A stretch of DNA of 64,000 bases from JAGNXB01 sp964471595. Its GTDB lineage: Bacteria; Bacteroidota; Bacteroidia; Chitinophagales; Saprospiraceae. A model generated the notes under the pieces. That model had not been told where the DNA came from. It was given only the letters and a program-made list of their open reading frames with translations, and made no database searches. The stretch spans positions 1 to 64,000 of the forward strand of contig CAYYGN010000009.1 of the NCBI GenBank assembly GCA_964471595.1, written 5' to 3'. Positions 25,309-33,990 of this stretch are shown here, piece after piece; the first letter of the stretch is position 1; each line of letters begins with the position of its first letter. The position numbers and the translations under genes are program-made.

Positions 25309-26458
25309 GATGTTCGGCTGAGTGATTGAAATAGGTGGTTATGCCCCAGCGCCGGTGAAGGGTCTTCATGATGGCATCCAGAAAATAAAGAGCGTCCACC
25401 GAAAGCACGATGGCGATCAACATCGGTGTGGGTTCAATGCGGAGACTGAAATAGTGGTAGATACCGAGCGCAAGCAGAAATATCAATCCGAAGGAGACCA
25501 GTTGGCTCATTTTGGCCACGACATGAAACCAGATATGCCGCCGGACAAAGAACCAGAGGTAGAGATACATGTGGAGCAAGGTAATCCCGAATCCGATGGC
25601 CAGGGAGATTCGGGCCGGAAGCCGGTTGACATAGCGTTGGTGAAGCATCATGTCGAGGATTTGGGCGTGAATTTCCACACCGTATTTGTCGGGCAGGGCA
25701 TGGCCGCCAAAGCTGCGGTTGAGAGGGGTGAGATAAACGTCTTCCAGGTCGCGGCGACCGCCGCCGGGTCCGAGATAACCCACCAATACAATCCGGTCGC
25801 GAAGGGCCTCCAGGGCAGGGTGGCCCTCCCGGATTTCAGAGGGATCAAGGACGGGAAACACTTTGCCGGAATACCGGATGATTTCGGTACGGTTTCGCCG
25901 CTGTTGCAGCGCCTTCCAGGCGTCATGGTAGCCACCGTCGCGCAAAAGGCGGGCTGTGAAAGACAACATGGTATCTCCCTGGGGAGACGGTGCAAAAAAA
26001 GGACTGAAGGTGCGTACCGTTCCTGCCGTGTCCTGACCGAAATTGCCATATCCCTCTCTATTTGACAATCCGAAAAAAGGTGCATTATGAAGCAGGGGTT
26101 TGTCGAGACGCTGACCTGCCTGCGCAATGCCGACCAGAGGAACAGGGCCCGACAGGGCATCCCGCAAAAGCGTATCGGCATGAGGATCCTTGAGATCGGG
26201 AAAAGCCACATCAAGGCCTATGATACGGGGCTTGGCCAGGCGGATCGTCTGGAGGAGCCGGGCAATGCCGGTACGATCTTCACGGCCAATGTTCACCAGC
26301 ACGATATCGTCATCGGCCTCCCTCTGATGTCGGACGTAGAGGGCATAATACATATCCGTAAACTGGAAGTCTTTCAGGGCATGGTACACCGGCTGCAGAA
26401 ACTTGGTATTGAAAAATACCAGGCTCAGCATGGCCATGAGGGCATACGTAAAGACCAC
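25301..26458 (-). CDS. CHASE2 sensor protein without output domain
   Basis: 385 residues from GTG 26458. An N-terminal membrane helix precedes a CHASE2 extracytoplasmic domain (about 30-275: IGLDVAFPD, IVLVGYLGPGGG), followed by three membrane helices (about 283-370) and a short tail. CHASE2 usually feeds a kinase, cyclase or GGDEF domain; here nothing follows. The frame stays open upstream of 26458 to a TGA at 26576-26578 and that stretch also reads like protein (a basic segment then WIAVVF completing the first helix), yet contains no ATG, GTG or TTG; the GTG at 26458 cuts into the helix. The true start may be a rare codon such as CTG 26485 or ATT 26557. Confidence 0.78.
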   Translation of the reverse strand: MVFTYALMAMLSLVFFNTKFLQPVYHALKDFQFTDMYYALYVRHQREADDDIVLVNIGREDRTGIARLLQTIRLAKPRIIGLDVAFPDLKDPHADTLLRDALSGPVPLVGIAQAGQRLDKPLLHNAPFFGLSNREGYGNFGQDTAGTVRTFSPFFAPSPQGDTMLSFTARLLRDGGYHDAWKALQQRRNRTEIIRYSGKVFPVLDPSEIREGHPALEALRDRIVLVGYLGPGGGRRDLEDVYLTPLNRSFGGHALPDKYGVEIHAQILDMMLHQRYVNRLPARISLAIGFGITLLHMYLYLWFFVRRHIWFHVVAKMSQLVSFGLIFLLALGIYHYFSLRIEPTPMLIAIVLSVDALYFLDAIMKTLHRRWGITTYFNHSAEHHD

Positions 26459-26680
26459 GGCGATCCATGCGTCGCGGTGGAACAGGCGGTGGCGGCGGGA
26501 GGGTTCTGTCTGAAATCGTTTGAATAGGGAAGATATATACTTTTCAGTAACCCGAATCCCCGGAAGGTGTTTCTTTCAAGTCCATATGGAGTGAAGGTTA
26601 CGATTTCACCGGATCCGTTAAGCTGAAGTGCATCCGGTTCATTAAATTTGGCGGATCACTAATAACTTCCTTATTCCTGC

Positions 26681-29600
26681 ATGGCGTTGCGAAGCCTTTT
26701 CCCCTTATTACTGGCTTGTTCTATTCCGGGAATATTTCCTGCCTTGCTGGATGCCCAGCCTCCATGTGAGGTTTGCTGTTGCGGGAACATTGTGGAAGTC
26801 GGTTTTCCCTGCGGGGATTTTGAGGCGCCTCCCCTGGCGCCACCCGGCGGATGGATTGATTATGGCGTGGGGCAGACCTATTGTGGTTGGAGCATCGTTA
26901 GTGGCTCCATCAGCATCCATCACGGAGCTCACAACAACCTGGGCGCCGGCAATCCCAACGGCGCCAGTCAACACCTCGACCTCAACGGTTCAAGCCCGGG
27001 TACGATAGAGCGGGTGTTGACCGGCCTGATACCCGGTTTCGAGTACACCATTACCCTTTGGCATGCCGCCCATAATGGGGCGGGAACAGCAACGGCCCAA
27101 TTGTTGGTCAATAACGGCGACTGGCTGAATGTCACCTGGTCCAACAGCATTCCCGGCGATGTCAGCTGGCAATTTCAGTGTTTCACCTTTGTCGCCGAGG
27201 CGGCTTTTACCACGGTCCGCATGATCGGCAGCAGCAACAACCCTTGCTGCGGCATGCTCATTGACGATATGTCCATGTGGGAATGCGACCTGGATAGCGA
27301 CCCGCCCGTCCCCGATGTACCTCCGGAAGCGCTGATCCAGATGCAATGCCAGGATCCCCTGCCGCCCGTTCCGGTCCTGACCTTTACAGATAATTGCGAT
27401 CCTTCGCCCGGGTTCAGCGTGGACACGTTTACCGTGTTCCAGAATTGCGGGCGCGACATTGTGCGCGTCTGGACAGTGATGGATGATTGTGGCAATACCG
27501 CCACCATTCAGCAGATCTTGGAGGTGCGGGACATGGATCCGCCTTACTTTCTGACATTGCCTTCTGATACGGAACTTCCTTGCAACAGCAACGTCCTGGG
27601 AGAATTTTACCAGTGGTTGCAAACTTATGGCGGAGGCGCGGCCGCAGACCTCTGTGATCCGGACCCTGTTTGGAGTTGGTCGTTTGATGCGGAGCCGGAC
27701 GGCTCCTGTGGGGAAACCACGGTGACCTTCTATGTCACTGACGACTGCGGCTTTACCTCCGAGGCCTCAGCCACCTTTTCGGTCGTGGACGCCACACCCC
27801 CGTTGCTCAGCGTTCCGGCTGCCGACAAAGAGGTTTTCTGTTTGACCCATCCCGGCGATTCCTTGGCGGCTTGGCTCATGATGAATGGTGGCGCCATCGC
27901 GTCTGACCCCTGCCAACCGCTGACATGGTCCAACGATTTTAACGGCGACACACTGGATCCGGCCATTACCGTGATCTTTACCGCTTCGGATGGTTGCGGT
28001 CAGTCCGTCATGACCACCGCCACCTTTTTTCACATCACGTCGCCCGATACCCTGTTTGGGTTTGCACTGACCTGTGACCCTATGCAGGCAGGAATTGACA
28101 CCGTTGTCGCCGGTATACCGGACTGTGAAACCATCACCATCACCACTACACAGTTGATGGCTTCGGATACGACACGGATCGACCAAATGGTGTGCGACCC
28201 GGCCATGGCCGGACAAGACACGCTCCATCTTCAGAATCAGGCAGGTTGTGACAGTCTGGTCATCACCCTACGTACCGCAGCGCCCCGGGACACCACCAGA
28301 TTGACATCCATGACCTGTGACCCGACGGCGGCAGGCACAGACACCTTGTTTCTCCAGAACCAATCCGGGTGCGACAGTCTGGTGATCACCGAGATCCTCT
28401 TCAGCCCGCAGGTCGAATCCGTGGAGCAGATCGTAATTTGCGGCCCGGGGAATCCCTGGTCGGACACGCTGGTCGTGCCGGCCTCTCCGTGTGACAGTTT
28501 GCTGATCACGCATTATTCCTATCATCCGCCCGATTCCACTTTCCTTAACGCGACCACCTGTGACCCGGCTCAGGAGGGGGTTTTTGTGACTTCTTACCAG
28601 GGGCAATACGGCTGCGACAGCACGGTATTGACGACGGTTATCCTGTTGCCGTCCTCCACCACCCTTGTAGAAGGGGTGACCTGTGATCCGAGCCAGGAAG
28701 TCCATACAACGACGACGCTGACCAATCAGTATGGTTGTGACAGCGTTGTGTGGACCTCCATACTTTATATTGGCGTGGACACCACCTTTGTGTCCCGTTC
28801 CACTTGCGATTCGGCCCAGACCGGTGTGTTTGTCCATACCTACCCATTGCCGGGAACGCCTTGTGATTCGGTAGTGCTGGAAACGGTAAGCTGGTCATCC
28901 CATGCCATGACATGGTTGCCTGTCCAGGTGTCCTGCGAAATGTCAGGTCCGGCAGCGGATACCTCCCGGCTGCAGACCGCTGCGGGCTGTGACAGCCTGG
29001 TGATCCGGCCATTCGTCTATACCCAGCTTGCCGGGACGCCTGTCATTGAAGACGAGCGATGTGCCGGATACGGAGACGGACAGATCTCCATGACGGCGAT
29101 CAGCGGCGGCACACCCCCCTATGATTTCCGGGTGGAAGGAGGAGTCTGGCAGTCGGATTCCCTGTTGGGCGGGCTGGCCCCGGGCTCCTATACCGTGGAG
29201 GTCAGGGATGGGCAGGGTTGCACCCGAAGTTTTACCGCCCTGCTTGTGCAACCGGGAGAGACGCTGACTGTGGATGCCGGCCCGGATGTCGAAGCCGGAG
29301 AAGGGGAATTTGTTGACCTGGCGGCAACGGCTTTTCCTGCCGCGGCACAACTCCATTGGACGGCCACCGATCCGTTGGGATGTCCTTCCTGCGCCATGAC
29401 TACCCTGGGCCCCCTGACAGCTTCCCAGTGGGTGACGGTACAGGGATGGACGGCTTCGGGATGTACCGTCAGCGATGACTTGCAAGTGATATTGAGGGCG
29501 GAGGATTTACCCCGGGTTTATATTCCCAACAGTTTTTCACCGGATGAGGACGGCATCAATGACGTATTCTCCGTGTACGGTAATGCACAAGTGGTGGACG

Positions 29601-29803
29601 TCCGCAACCTGGCGATTTACGACCGCTGGGGCAATAACTTGTATGAGGAGCGCCACCTGCCCGTCAATGACCCGGGTGTTGGATGGGATGGCACCTTCCG
29701 GGGCCAGATTATGGATCCGGGCGTTTATGTCTATGTGGCGGAAGTCGAGCTGGCGGATGGAAGTACGCGATTGTACAAAGGCGACGTGACTCTGGTCCGT
29801 TGA
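26681..29803 (+). CDS. Large T9SS type B surface protein with Cys repeats and SprB-like repeat
   Basis: 1040 residues. Signal peptide (about 1-25, ending LDAQ). A DUF642-like domain (about 35-200) has the GWSI, LDLNG and DDMSMW hallmarks; two HYR/Ig-like regions (about 205-450) follow; then eight related ~45-residue units with a TCDP-type Cys and a GCDS-type Cys (about 453-785). After that come a SprB-like repeat (about 790-865), another Ig-like region and the T9SS type B (CHU_C) sorting domain (about 950-1040: YIPNSFSPDEDG, YDRWGN). It is predicted to be secreted by T9SS and displayed on the surface, as an adhesin or gliding-related protein. Target unknown. Confidence 0.88.
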   Translation: MALRSLFPLLLACSIPGIFPALLDAQPPCEVCCCGNIVEVGFPCGDFEAPPLAPPGGWIDYGVGQTYCGWSIVSGSISIHHGAHNNLGAGNPNGASQHLDLNGSSPGTIERVLTGLIPGFEYTITLWHAAHNGAGTATAQLLVNNGDWLNVTWSNSIPGDVSWQFQCFTFVAEAAFTTVRMIGSSNNPCCGMLIDDMSMWECDLDSDPPVPDVPPEALIQMQCQDPLPPVPVLTFTDNCDPSPGFSVDTFTVFQNCGRDIVRVWTVMDDCGNTATIQQILEVRDMDPPYFLTLPSDTELPCNSNVLGEFYQWLQTYGGGAAADLCDPDPVWSWSFDAEPDGSCGETTVTFYVTDDCGFTSEASATFSVVDATPPLLSVPAADKEVFCLTHPGDSLAAWLMMNGGAIASDPCQPLTWSNDFNGDTLDPAITVIFTASDGCGQSVMTTATFFHITSPDTLFGFALTCDPMQAGIDTVVAGIPDCETITITTTQLMASDTTRIDQMVCDPAMAGQDTLHLQNQAGCDSLVITLRTAAPRDTTRLTSMTCDPTAAGTDTLFLQNQSGCDSLVITEILFSPQVESVEQIVICGPGNPWSDTLVVPASPCDSLLITHYSYHPPDSTFLNATTCDPAQEGVFVTSYQGQYGCDSTVLTTVILLPSSTTLVEGVTCDPSQEVHTTTTLTNQYGCDSVVWTSILYIGVDTTFVSRSTCDSAQTGVFVHTYPLPGTPCDSVVLETVSWSSHAMTWLPVQVSCEMSGPAADTSRLQTAAGCDSLVIRPFVYTQLAGTPVIEDERCAGYGDGQISMTAISGGTPPYDFRVEGGVWQSDSLLGGLAPGSYTVEVRDGQGCTRSFTALLVQPGETLTVDAGPDVEAGEGEFVDLAATAFPAAAQLHWTATDPLGCPSCAMTTLGPLTASQWVTVQGWTASGCTVSDDLQVILRAEDLPRVYIPNSFSPDEDGINDVFSVYGNAQVVDVRNLAIYDRWGNNLYEERHLPVNDPGVGWDGTFRGQIMDPGVYVYVAEVELADGSTRLYKGDVTLVR
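28041..29034 (+). repeat. Eight tandem Cys-containing protein repeats within the surface protein
   Basis: Units begin with Cys-containing turns (LTCDP, MVCDP, MTCDP, VICGP, TTCDP, VTCDP, STCDS, VSCEM) and end with a second Cys (DCET, GCDS, PCDS). Spacing is about 40-47 residues. DNA identity between units is low, so the duplication is old or under diversification; units 2 and 3 are the most alike. Confidence 0.7.
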
Positions 29804-30370
29804 TTATGGGACTTGCTCCGCAGGTTTGGCCATCTGCCGGATGACCTCCAACCCCATGTGCCGCAGGAGGGTCTTGTTGCGCACCGGGATCTGCTCCGGG
29901 TGGGAGTAGTGGGCCAGCGCCCGGGTGATGCTTTCTTCCCGGATCAGGTGAAACATCGGATACGGCGACCGGTTGGTGTAATTGGCCGGGTCCTCCTCCG
30001 CGTGCCCTTCAAAACGGTATTCCGGATGAAAGCTCGCCACCTGAAAAATGCCTTCGTAACCCCGCTGGACCAGCAATGCCTCTGTCATATCAAGAAGGTC
30101 CAGATAATCGTCGAATGCGGCCGCCAACCCGGGCAGGATCAGCAGACTGGTTTCCCATTCCGGGTGGGTGTCGAGCATTTGGACCTCTTCAAGAAATGCC
30201 TCCAGGATTTCCGGTACGCTCTTGTCCGGCCAACAGACCCAACGGATTTTCTCCTCCCGGAAGGGTTGGGCGGCAAACGGGCACAAGGCCAGGCCGATCA
30301 CCACCCGTTCCACCCAATCGCGCGTATGGCGAAGGCGGATTTCGGCATCGACAGGGTAGGAGCCACTCAT
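29804..30370 (-). CDS. DUF1415 family protein
   Basis: 188 residues. Recognised from the family pattern: an N-terminal WVERVVIGLALCPFA, the FLPGLAAAFDDYLDLLD-like centre (here LILPGL...) and the FHPEYRF...NRSPYPMFHLIRE C-terminal block. Function unknown; a soluble cytoplasmic protein. The start at 30370 is set by a 4-nt ATGA overlap with the stop of the sugar transferase gene, so the two are co-translated; a longer upstream frame would lie inside that gene. Confidence 0.82.
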   Translation of the reverse strand: MSGSYPVDAEIRLRHTRDWVERVVIGLALCPFAAQPFREEKIRWVCWPDKSVPEILEAFLEEVQMLDTHPEWETSLLILPGLAAAFDDYLDLLDMTEALLVQRGYEGIFQVASFHPEYRFEGHAEEDPANYTNRSPYPMFHLIREESITRALAHYSHPEQIPVRNKTLLRHMGLEVIRQMAKPAEQVP

Positions 30371-31791
30371 TTTCCTTTGCCCTGAAGCAGGACAAGCAGG
30401 GTATAAAAAAGGATTTTGAAGTCCAGGCCCAGGCTCATGTTCTCGATATACAAAATATCGAATTTCAATCGCTGCAACATTTCTTCCACACTGGAGGCAT
30501 AGCCGTATTTGACCTGCCCCCAACTCGTTATCCCGGGGCGCACTTTCAGCAATTGCTTGTAATGCGGTGCCTTGTCGCTGATCTGCTCAATATAAAAACG
30601 CCGCTCCGGTCGCGGGCCCACGAGCGACATGTCACCGCGCAGCACGTTCCAGAATTGCGGCAATTCGTCGAGGCGCCATTTGCGCATGACGGCACCCCAT
30701 CGTGTACACCGGTCATCACCTTCGCGGCTGAGCTGAGGCCCCTCCTCCTCGGCATCGACATACATGGAGCGAAATTTGACAATCTGGAACGGACGCCCGT
30801 TAAGGCCGATACGCTCCTGGGAAAAAAAGACCGGCCCTTTGCTCGACAATTTGACGCGGATGGCGATATATACCATCAGAGGGAGGAAGAGAAGCAGTCC
30901 CGCCAGGCTGACCACCAGATCCATCAGTCGTTTGATGAGCCTTTGCCAGCGCGGCATCAATTCCCGTTTGATCTCGATCAGGACCGCCCCGTAGACATGG
31001 GTCATTTTGACGGTGCCCAGGATGATGTCGTACATGTCGGGAATGATCCGGACGAGCAGGCGGTCATCATAATCGAAGAGCAAATTGAGGATCTGGCTCA
31101 GCTTGTCGTGCTCCGACGTCTCAATGGCCACTATGGCTTCCTCGATGTGCTCTTCCTCGATGATCCGGGCCAGATCGGCCAATTTTCCCTTGCGGGGCAA
31201 AAAGGCTTCCAGCTCATTGGTGCTCTGTCCGTTGGTGTCAATGAATCCGACAAATTTGTAGCCCAGGCCTTTTTCCCGTCCGACAATCTCCTGGTAGAGA
31301 TCCACAGCGTTTTGGTTGCCTCCGATGATCAAGGTGTTGAACGTGACCATCCCGGATTTCAATCGCCGGCTGGCCCGCGTCAGCAGAATCATTCGCACAG
31401 TGGCGAACAACACGAAATGGATGAAGAACAGGGAGAAGAAAGACCCGTAATAGGTGCGAAAATCCCGGACGATGTCATCGAGGACCAGCGTAAAAAAGAG
31501 AACCAGCGATCCGATAAGAACGAGAAAAAAGGTTCTCGTCAGGGTGGCGAGTCGCGACTTCCGGTATATTTCCCGGTACTCGTCAAAAAGGGCAAAAAGC
31601 AGGATCCAGCCCGCAGGTACGATGAGGATGCCCAGAAACAAATTGGGATCCTCCCAGACTTCGACGCTCCAGGACCGGGTCTCCGACCATTTTCGCCACA
31701 TGAAGAAGGCGAGCCAGGCGGCCATGGCCGTCACAAAGTCCGCGGCGAAATAGGTAATCAGCGCGCGCCGGCGCAGCGGATTGCGGATCAT
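30367..31791 (-). CDS. Polyprenyl-phosphate sugar phosphotransferase (WbaP/WcaJ type)
   Basis: 474 residues. Four N-terminal membrane helices, a CoA-binding-like Rossmann region (about 150-250: FNTLIIGG), a fifth hydrophobic hairpin (about 315-340) and the bacterial sugar transferase domain (KRLMDLVVS; SSKGPVFFSQERIGLNG; KFRSM; LDELPQFWNVLRGDMSLVGPRP). It transfers a hexose-1-phosphate to undecaprenyl phosphate, the first step of exopolysaccharide, capsule or O-antigen repeat synthesis. The start at 31791 gives an ATGA overlap with the upstream lipoprotein gene. No glycosyltransferase cluster surrounds it. Confidence 0.92.
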   Translation of the reverse strand: MIRNPLRRRALITYFAADFVTAMAAWLAFFMWRKWSETRSWSVEVWEDPNLFLGILIVPAGWILLFALFDEYREIYRKSRLATLTRTFFLVLIGSLVLFFTLVLDDIVRDFRTYYGSFFSLFFIHFVLFATVRMILLTRASRRLKSGMVTFNTLIIGGNQNAVDLYQEIVGREKGLGYKFVGFIDTNGQSTNELEAFLPRKGKLADLARIIEEEHIEEAIVAIETSEHDKLSQILNLLFDYDDRLLVRIIPDMYDIILGTVKMTHVYGAVLIEIKRELMPRWQRLIKRLMDLVVSLAGLLLFLPLMVYIAIRVKLSSKGPVFFSQERIGLNGRPFQIVKFRSMYVDAEEEGPQLSREGDDRCTRWGAVMRKWRLDELPQFWNVLRGDMSLVGPRPERRFYIEQISDKAPHYKQLLKVRPGITSWGQVKYGYASSVEEMLQRLKFDILYIENMSLGLDFKILFYTLLVLLQGKGK

Positions 31792-32639
31792 GAATGGATC
31801 AGTTTGACGTTGTCGATCCAAATCCGGGATTCCGTTTCACCGGTGGTGGGCAGGGCAGCATAAATGGCAATACGGAGGTTGGTCAGTTGCGTCTGGTTGA
31901 CGAGGTCGGTGAGGCTGATATAGACTTTGTTCCAGGTGTCGCGGGGATTGAGGCCCACCAGGTATTGACGGACATTGGGGATGCCGGCGTCCTCCCCGAT
32001 GATGCCTACCAGGAAAGGGGCATCATTGCGATAGTTGATTTCGAGATAAACAGGCGTACCGTTCCTGGGCAGATCCGCGATCACGTCCGTGGTTATTTCG
32101 GCCACTCGTTCCAGCGTATCGAGAAAAATCAGTCCTCCTTGTCCTTCAAATCCCTCGGCCACCGCTTCCAGCGGCCGCCCGTCGAGGGTCTGTTGGAACG
32201 CCTTGACGCCGCCTTCAAAATCCTCGACAAACCGGATCCGGGAAATGACGTCATACCGGAAGTCGGGCTGCAGTGAAATGGTGGAATCGGGAACGAGATC
32301 CACCGTTGTCCGGTACCGGGCGAGAAAGGGGTAGATGTCGGGCGAGGCCTTGATCCCGTTGGCGCGGATTCCCGGGAAAAAATCCAGGGTTACCGGACCG
32401 CTTTCGAGAATCGGGATCCGGCCGGGGATGGGAAAAGCGCCGAGGAAGGCGGACGGGGTGTACACGTACACCTCGGTCAACTGGTGGTCGGTCGTGCCCT
32501 CTCCGGGCTGAACCGTGACCGTGTAACCGGTCACTTCCACCCAGGACGGGATTTCCTCCTCCTTGTCACAGGCCGGGAAAGAAATGACCAGGGCCACGCC
32601 GATGATCGCGCGGAGCAGTCGGGAAGGATGATCAGACAT
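31788..32639 (-). CDS. Predicted lipoprotein, unknown
   Basis: 283 residues. Lipoprotein signal with lipobox FPAC (about residue 24) followed by acidic DKEEE. The rest is predicted beta-rich: an early region with repeated pairs of hydrophobic strands, and a C-terminal half (about 150-283) resembling a jelly-roll/carbohydrate-binding domain ending IWIDNVKLIHS, common in Bacteroidota surface lipoproteins. Start overlaps the Gfo/Idh stop by 8 nt and its stop overlaps the sugar transferase start by 4 nt, so the three genes are coupled and this lipoprotein may work with the exported glycan. Confidence 0.72.
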   Translation of the reverse strand: MSDHPSRLLRAIIGVALVISFPACDKEEEIPSWVEVTGYTVTVQPGEGTTDHQLTEVYVYTPSAFLGAFPIPGRIPILESGPVTLDFFPGIRANGIKASPDIYPFLARYRTTVDLVPDSTISLQPDFRYDVISRIRFVEDFEGGVKAFQQTLDGRPLEAVAEGFEGQGGLIFLDTLERVAEITTDVIADLPRNGTPVYLEINYRNDAPFLVGIIGEDAGIPNVRQYLVGLNPRDTWNKVYISLTDLVNQTQLTNLRIAIYAALPTTGETESRIWIDNVKLIHS

Positions 32640-33606
32640 GTACCTGGTTTTGGTCCACGCGTTGGAGAATCATATAGGCTACCCGGAGCGCTTCGAGGCC
32701 GTCTTCCAGGGAAACGGGCGGAGGTTTTCCTTCCCGGATGGCCCGGGCGAACGATTCAAGTTCCAGCCGGATGGCGTTGACCGGTTCGAGTGAGGGGGCT
32801 TCCATGGTGATCCATTTGCGCCCTTTCGGAGTGTCCAGTTCAAAGGCCGGAGACCCATCGGCAGGCGCTTCGTGATTCAAACGCAAAAGGGAAGCTTGTC
32901 TTTCAAGGAAATCCAGAGAAATGTATGCATCGCGCTGAAACAGCCGCATTTTCCGCATTTGCTTGAGGGAAATCCGGCTGGCGGTCAGATTGGCGACACA
33001 GCCATTGGCGAAGGTGATCCGCGCATTGCAGATGTCGGGGGTGTCACTGACTACGGCCACGCCGTTGGCGGCGATATCCACCACGCGGGAAGGCACGATA
33101 TGCAAAAGAATGTCCAGGTCGTGAATCATCAGATCAAGGACGACCGAAACATCCGTGCCCCGCGGATTGAAGGGAGCCAGACGGTGCCCCTCGATAAACA
33201 TAGGGTCCAGCGGTCGGTTGCCCAGGGCGAGAAAGGCGGGATTGAACCGCTCTACGTGTCCCACCTGCACTTGCAAGCCGGTGGCTTCGCGCAGCGCCAT
33301 GAGCGATTCGGCTTCCTCCACCGTATGGGTGACGGGTTTTTCGATGAAAACATGGCGGCCTGCCTCCAGGGCTTTTCGGGCCAGCGCGTAATGGCTCACG
33401 GTCGGGGTCACAATATCCGCGATGTCACAAGCATCCAACAACTCCTCCGGATGGTCAAATGCCACTGTATCGAAGGTCTGGGACGCGGCTTTGGCCTGGG
33501 CCGGATCGGGGTCATAGAACCCGGCCAGTTGGAGTTCACCCGATTCGCGAATGCATTTCAAATGGATCTTGCCCAGGTGTCCGGCTCCAAAAACGCCATA
33601 CCGCAT
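32632..33606 (-). CDS. Gfo/Idh/MocA family NAD(P)-dependent sugar oxidoreductase
   Basis: 324 residues. N-terminal Rossmann fold with GAGHLG (about 7-12), EKPVTH (about 96-101) as the family Lys motif, and the catalytic-domain signature VGHVERFNPAF (about 120-130) with HDLDILLH. The VGHVERFNPA pattern is seen in UDP-sugar dehydrogenases such as those that prepare 3-amino-GlcNAc for lipid A (GnnA-type), so a UDP-sugar substrate is plausible. It is coupled to a lipoprotein and a sugar transferase downstream, consistent with surface glycan work. Confidence 0.86.
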   Translation of the reverse strand: MRYGVFGAGHLGKIHLKCIRESGELQLAGFYDPDPAQAKAASQTFDTVAFDHPEELLDACDIADIVTPTVSHYALARKALEAGRHVFIEKPVTHTVEEAESLMALREATGLQVQVGHVERFNPAFLALGNRPLDPMFIEGHRLAPFNPRGTDVSVVLDLMIHDLDILLHIVPSRVVDIAANGVAVVSDTPDICNARITFANGCVANLTASRISLKQMRKMRLFQRDAYISLDFLERQASLLRLNHEAPADGSPAFELDTPKGRKWITMEAPSLEPVNAIRLELESFARAIREGKPPPVSLEDGLEALRVAYMILQRVDQNQVHV

Positions 33607-33650
33607 ACCGTGTTTTTTTAGGAAGTTAAGACCTGCAAGCGGCTTGAGGA

Positions 33651-33968
33651 TCAGGAACGGGTGTACATCAACAGGGCACCAAAGGCGGTGATCAAAGCCA
33701 GAAGGACGGAGGCCATCCGCATGGAATACCGGAGATGGCGCGCAAACAAATCAATCTCGCCGGAAGCAGCGGGATATCGCTCCTGGATCGCCATGCGCTT
33801 CTGCCGATCGAAGATCTCCAGGGCGCCAAACTGTACCCGCTGCTTCACCAGCGACCGGTAAACACCCAACACCCTCACGCGGAAATAGAACTGCAGGAAA
33901 AGCATCGCCGCGAATAGTCCGATCACGGCAAACAAGAGCACCTGAACCATACGGTAAAAATAGGGCAT
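33651..33968 (-). CDS. Small two-helix membrane protein, unknown
   Basis: 105 residues with one helix near residues 8-30 and another near 82-101, joined by a basic amphipathic middle with QFGALEIFDRQKRMA. No family recognised. It begins 22 nt after the prfC stop and is probably on the same transcript. ATG at residue 7 is an alternative start. Confidence 0.6.
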   Translation of the reverse strand: MPYFYRMVQVLLFAVIGLFAAMLFLQFYFRVRVLGVYRSLVKQRVQFGALEIFDRQKRMAIQERYPAASGEIDLFARHLRYSMRMASVLLALITAFGALLMYTRS

Positions 33969-33990
33969 TTCAGAGGAATACCCCTTTCCC

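Noticed and set aside
30076..31863. 595-codon plus-strand open frame
   Set aside because: It is antisense to the sugar transferase and DUF1415 genes. The translation is His/Gln/Asp-rich without any family motif, as expected from a GC-rich gene read backwards.
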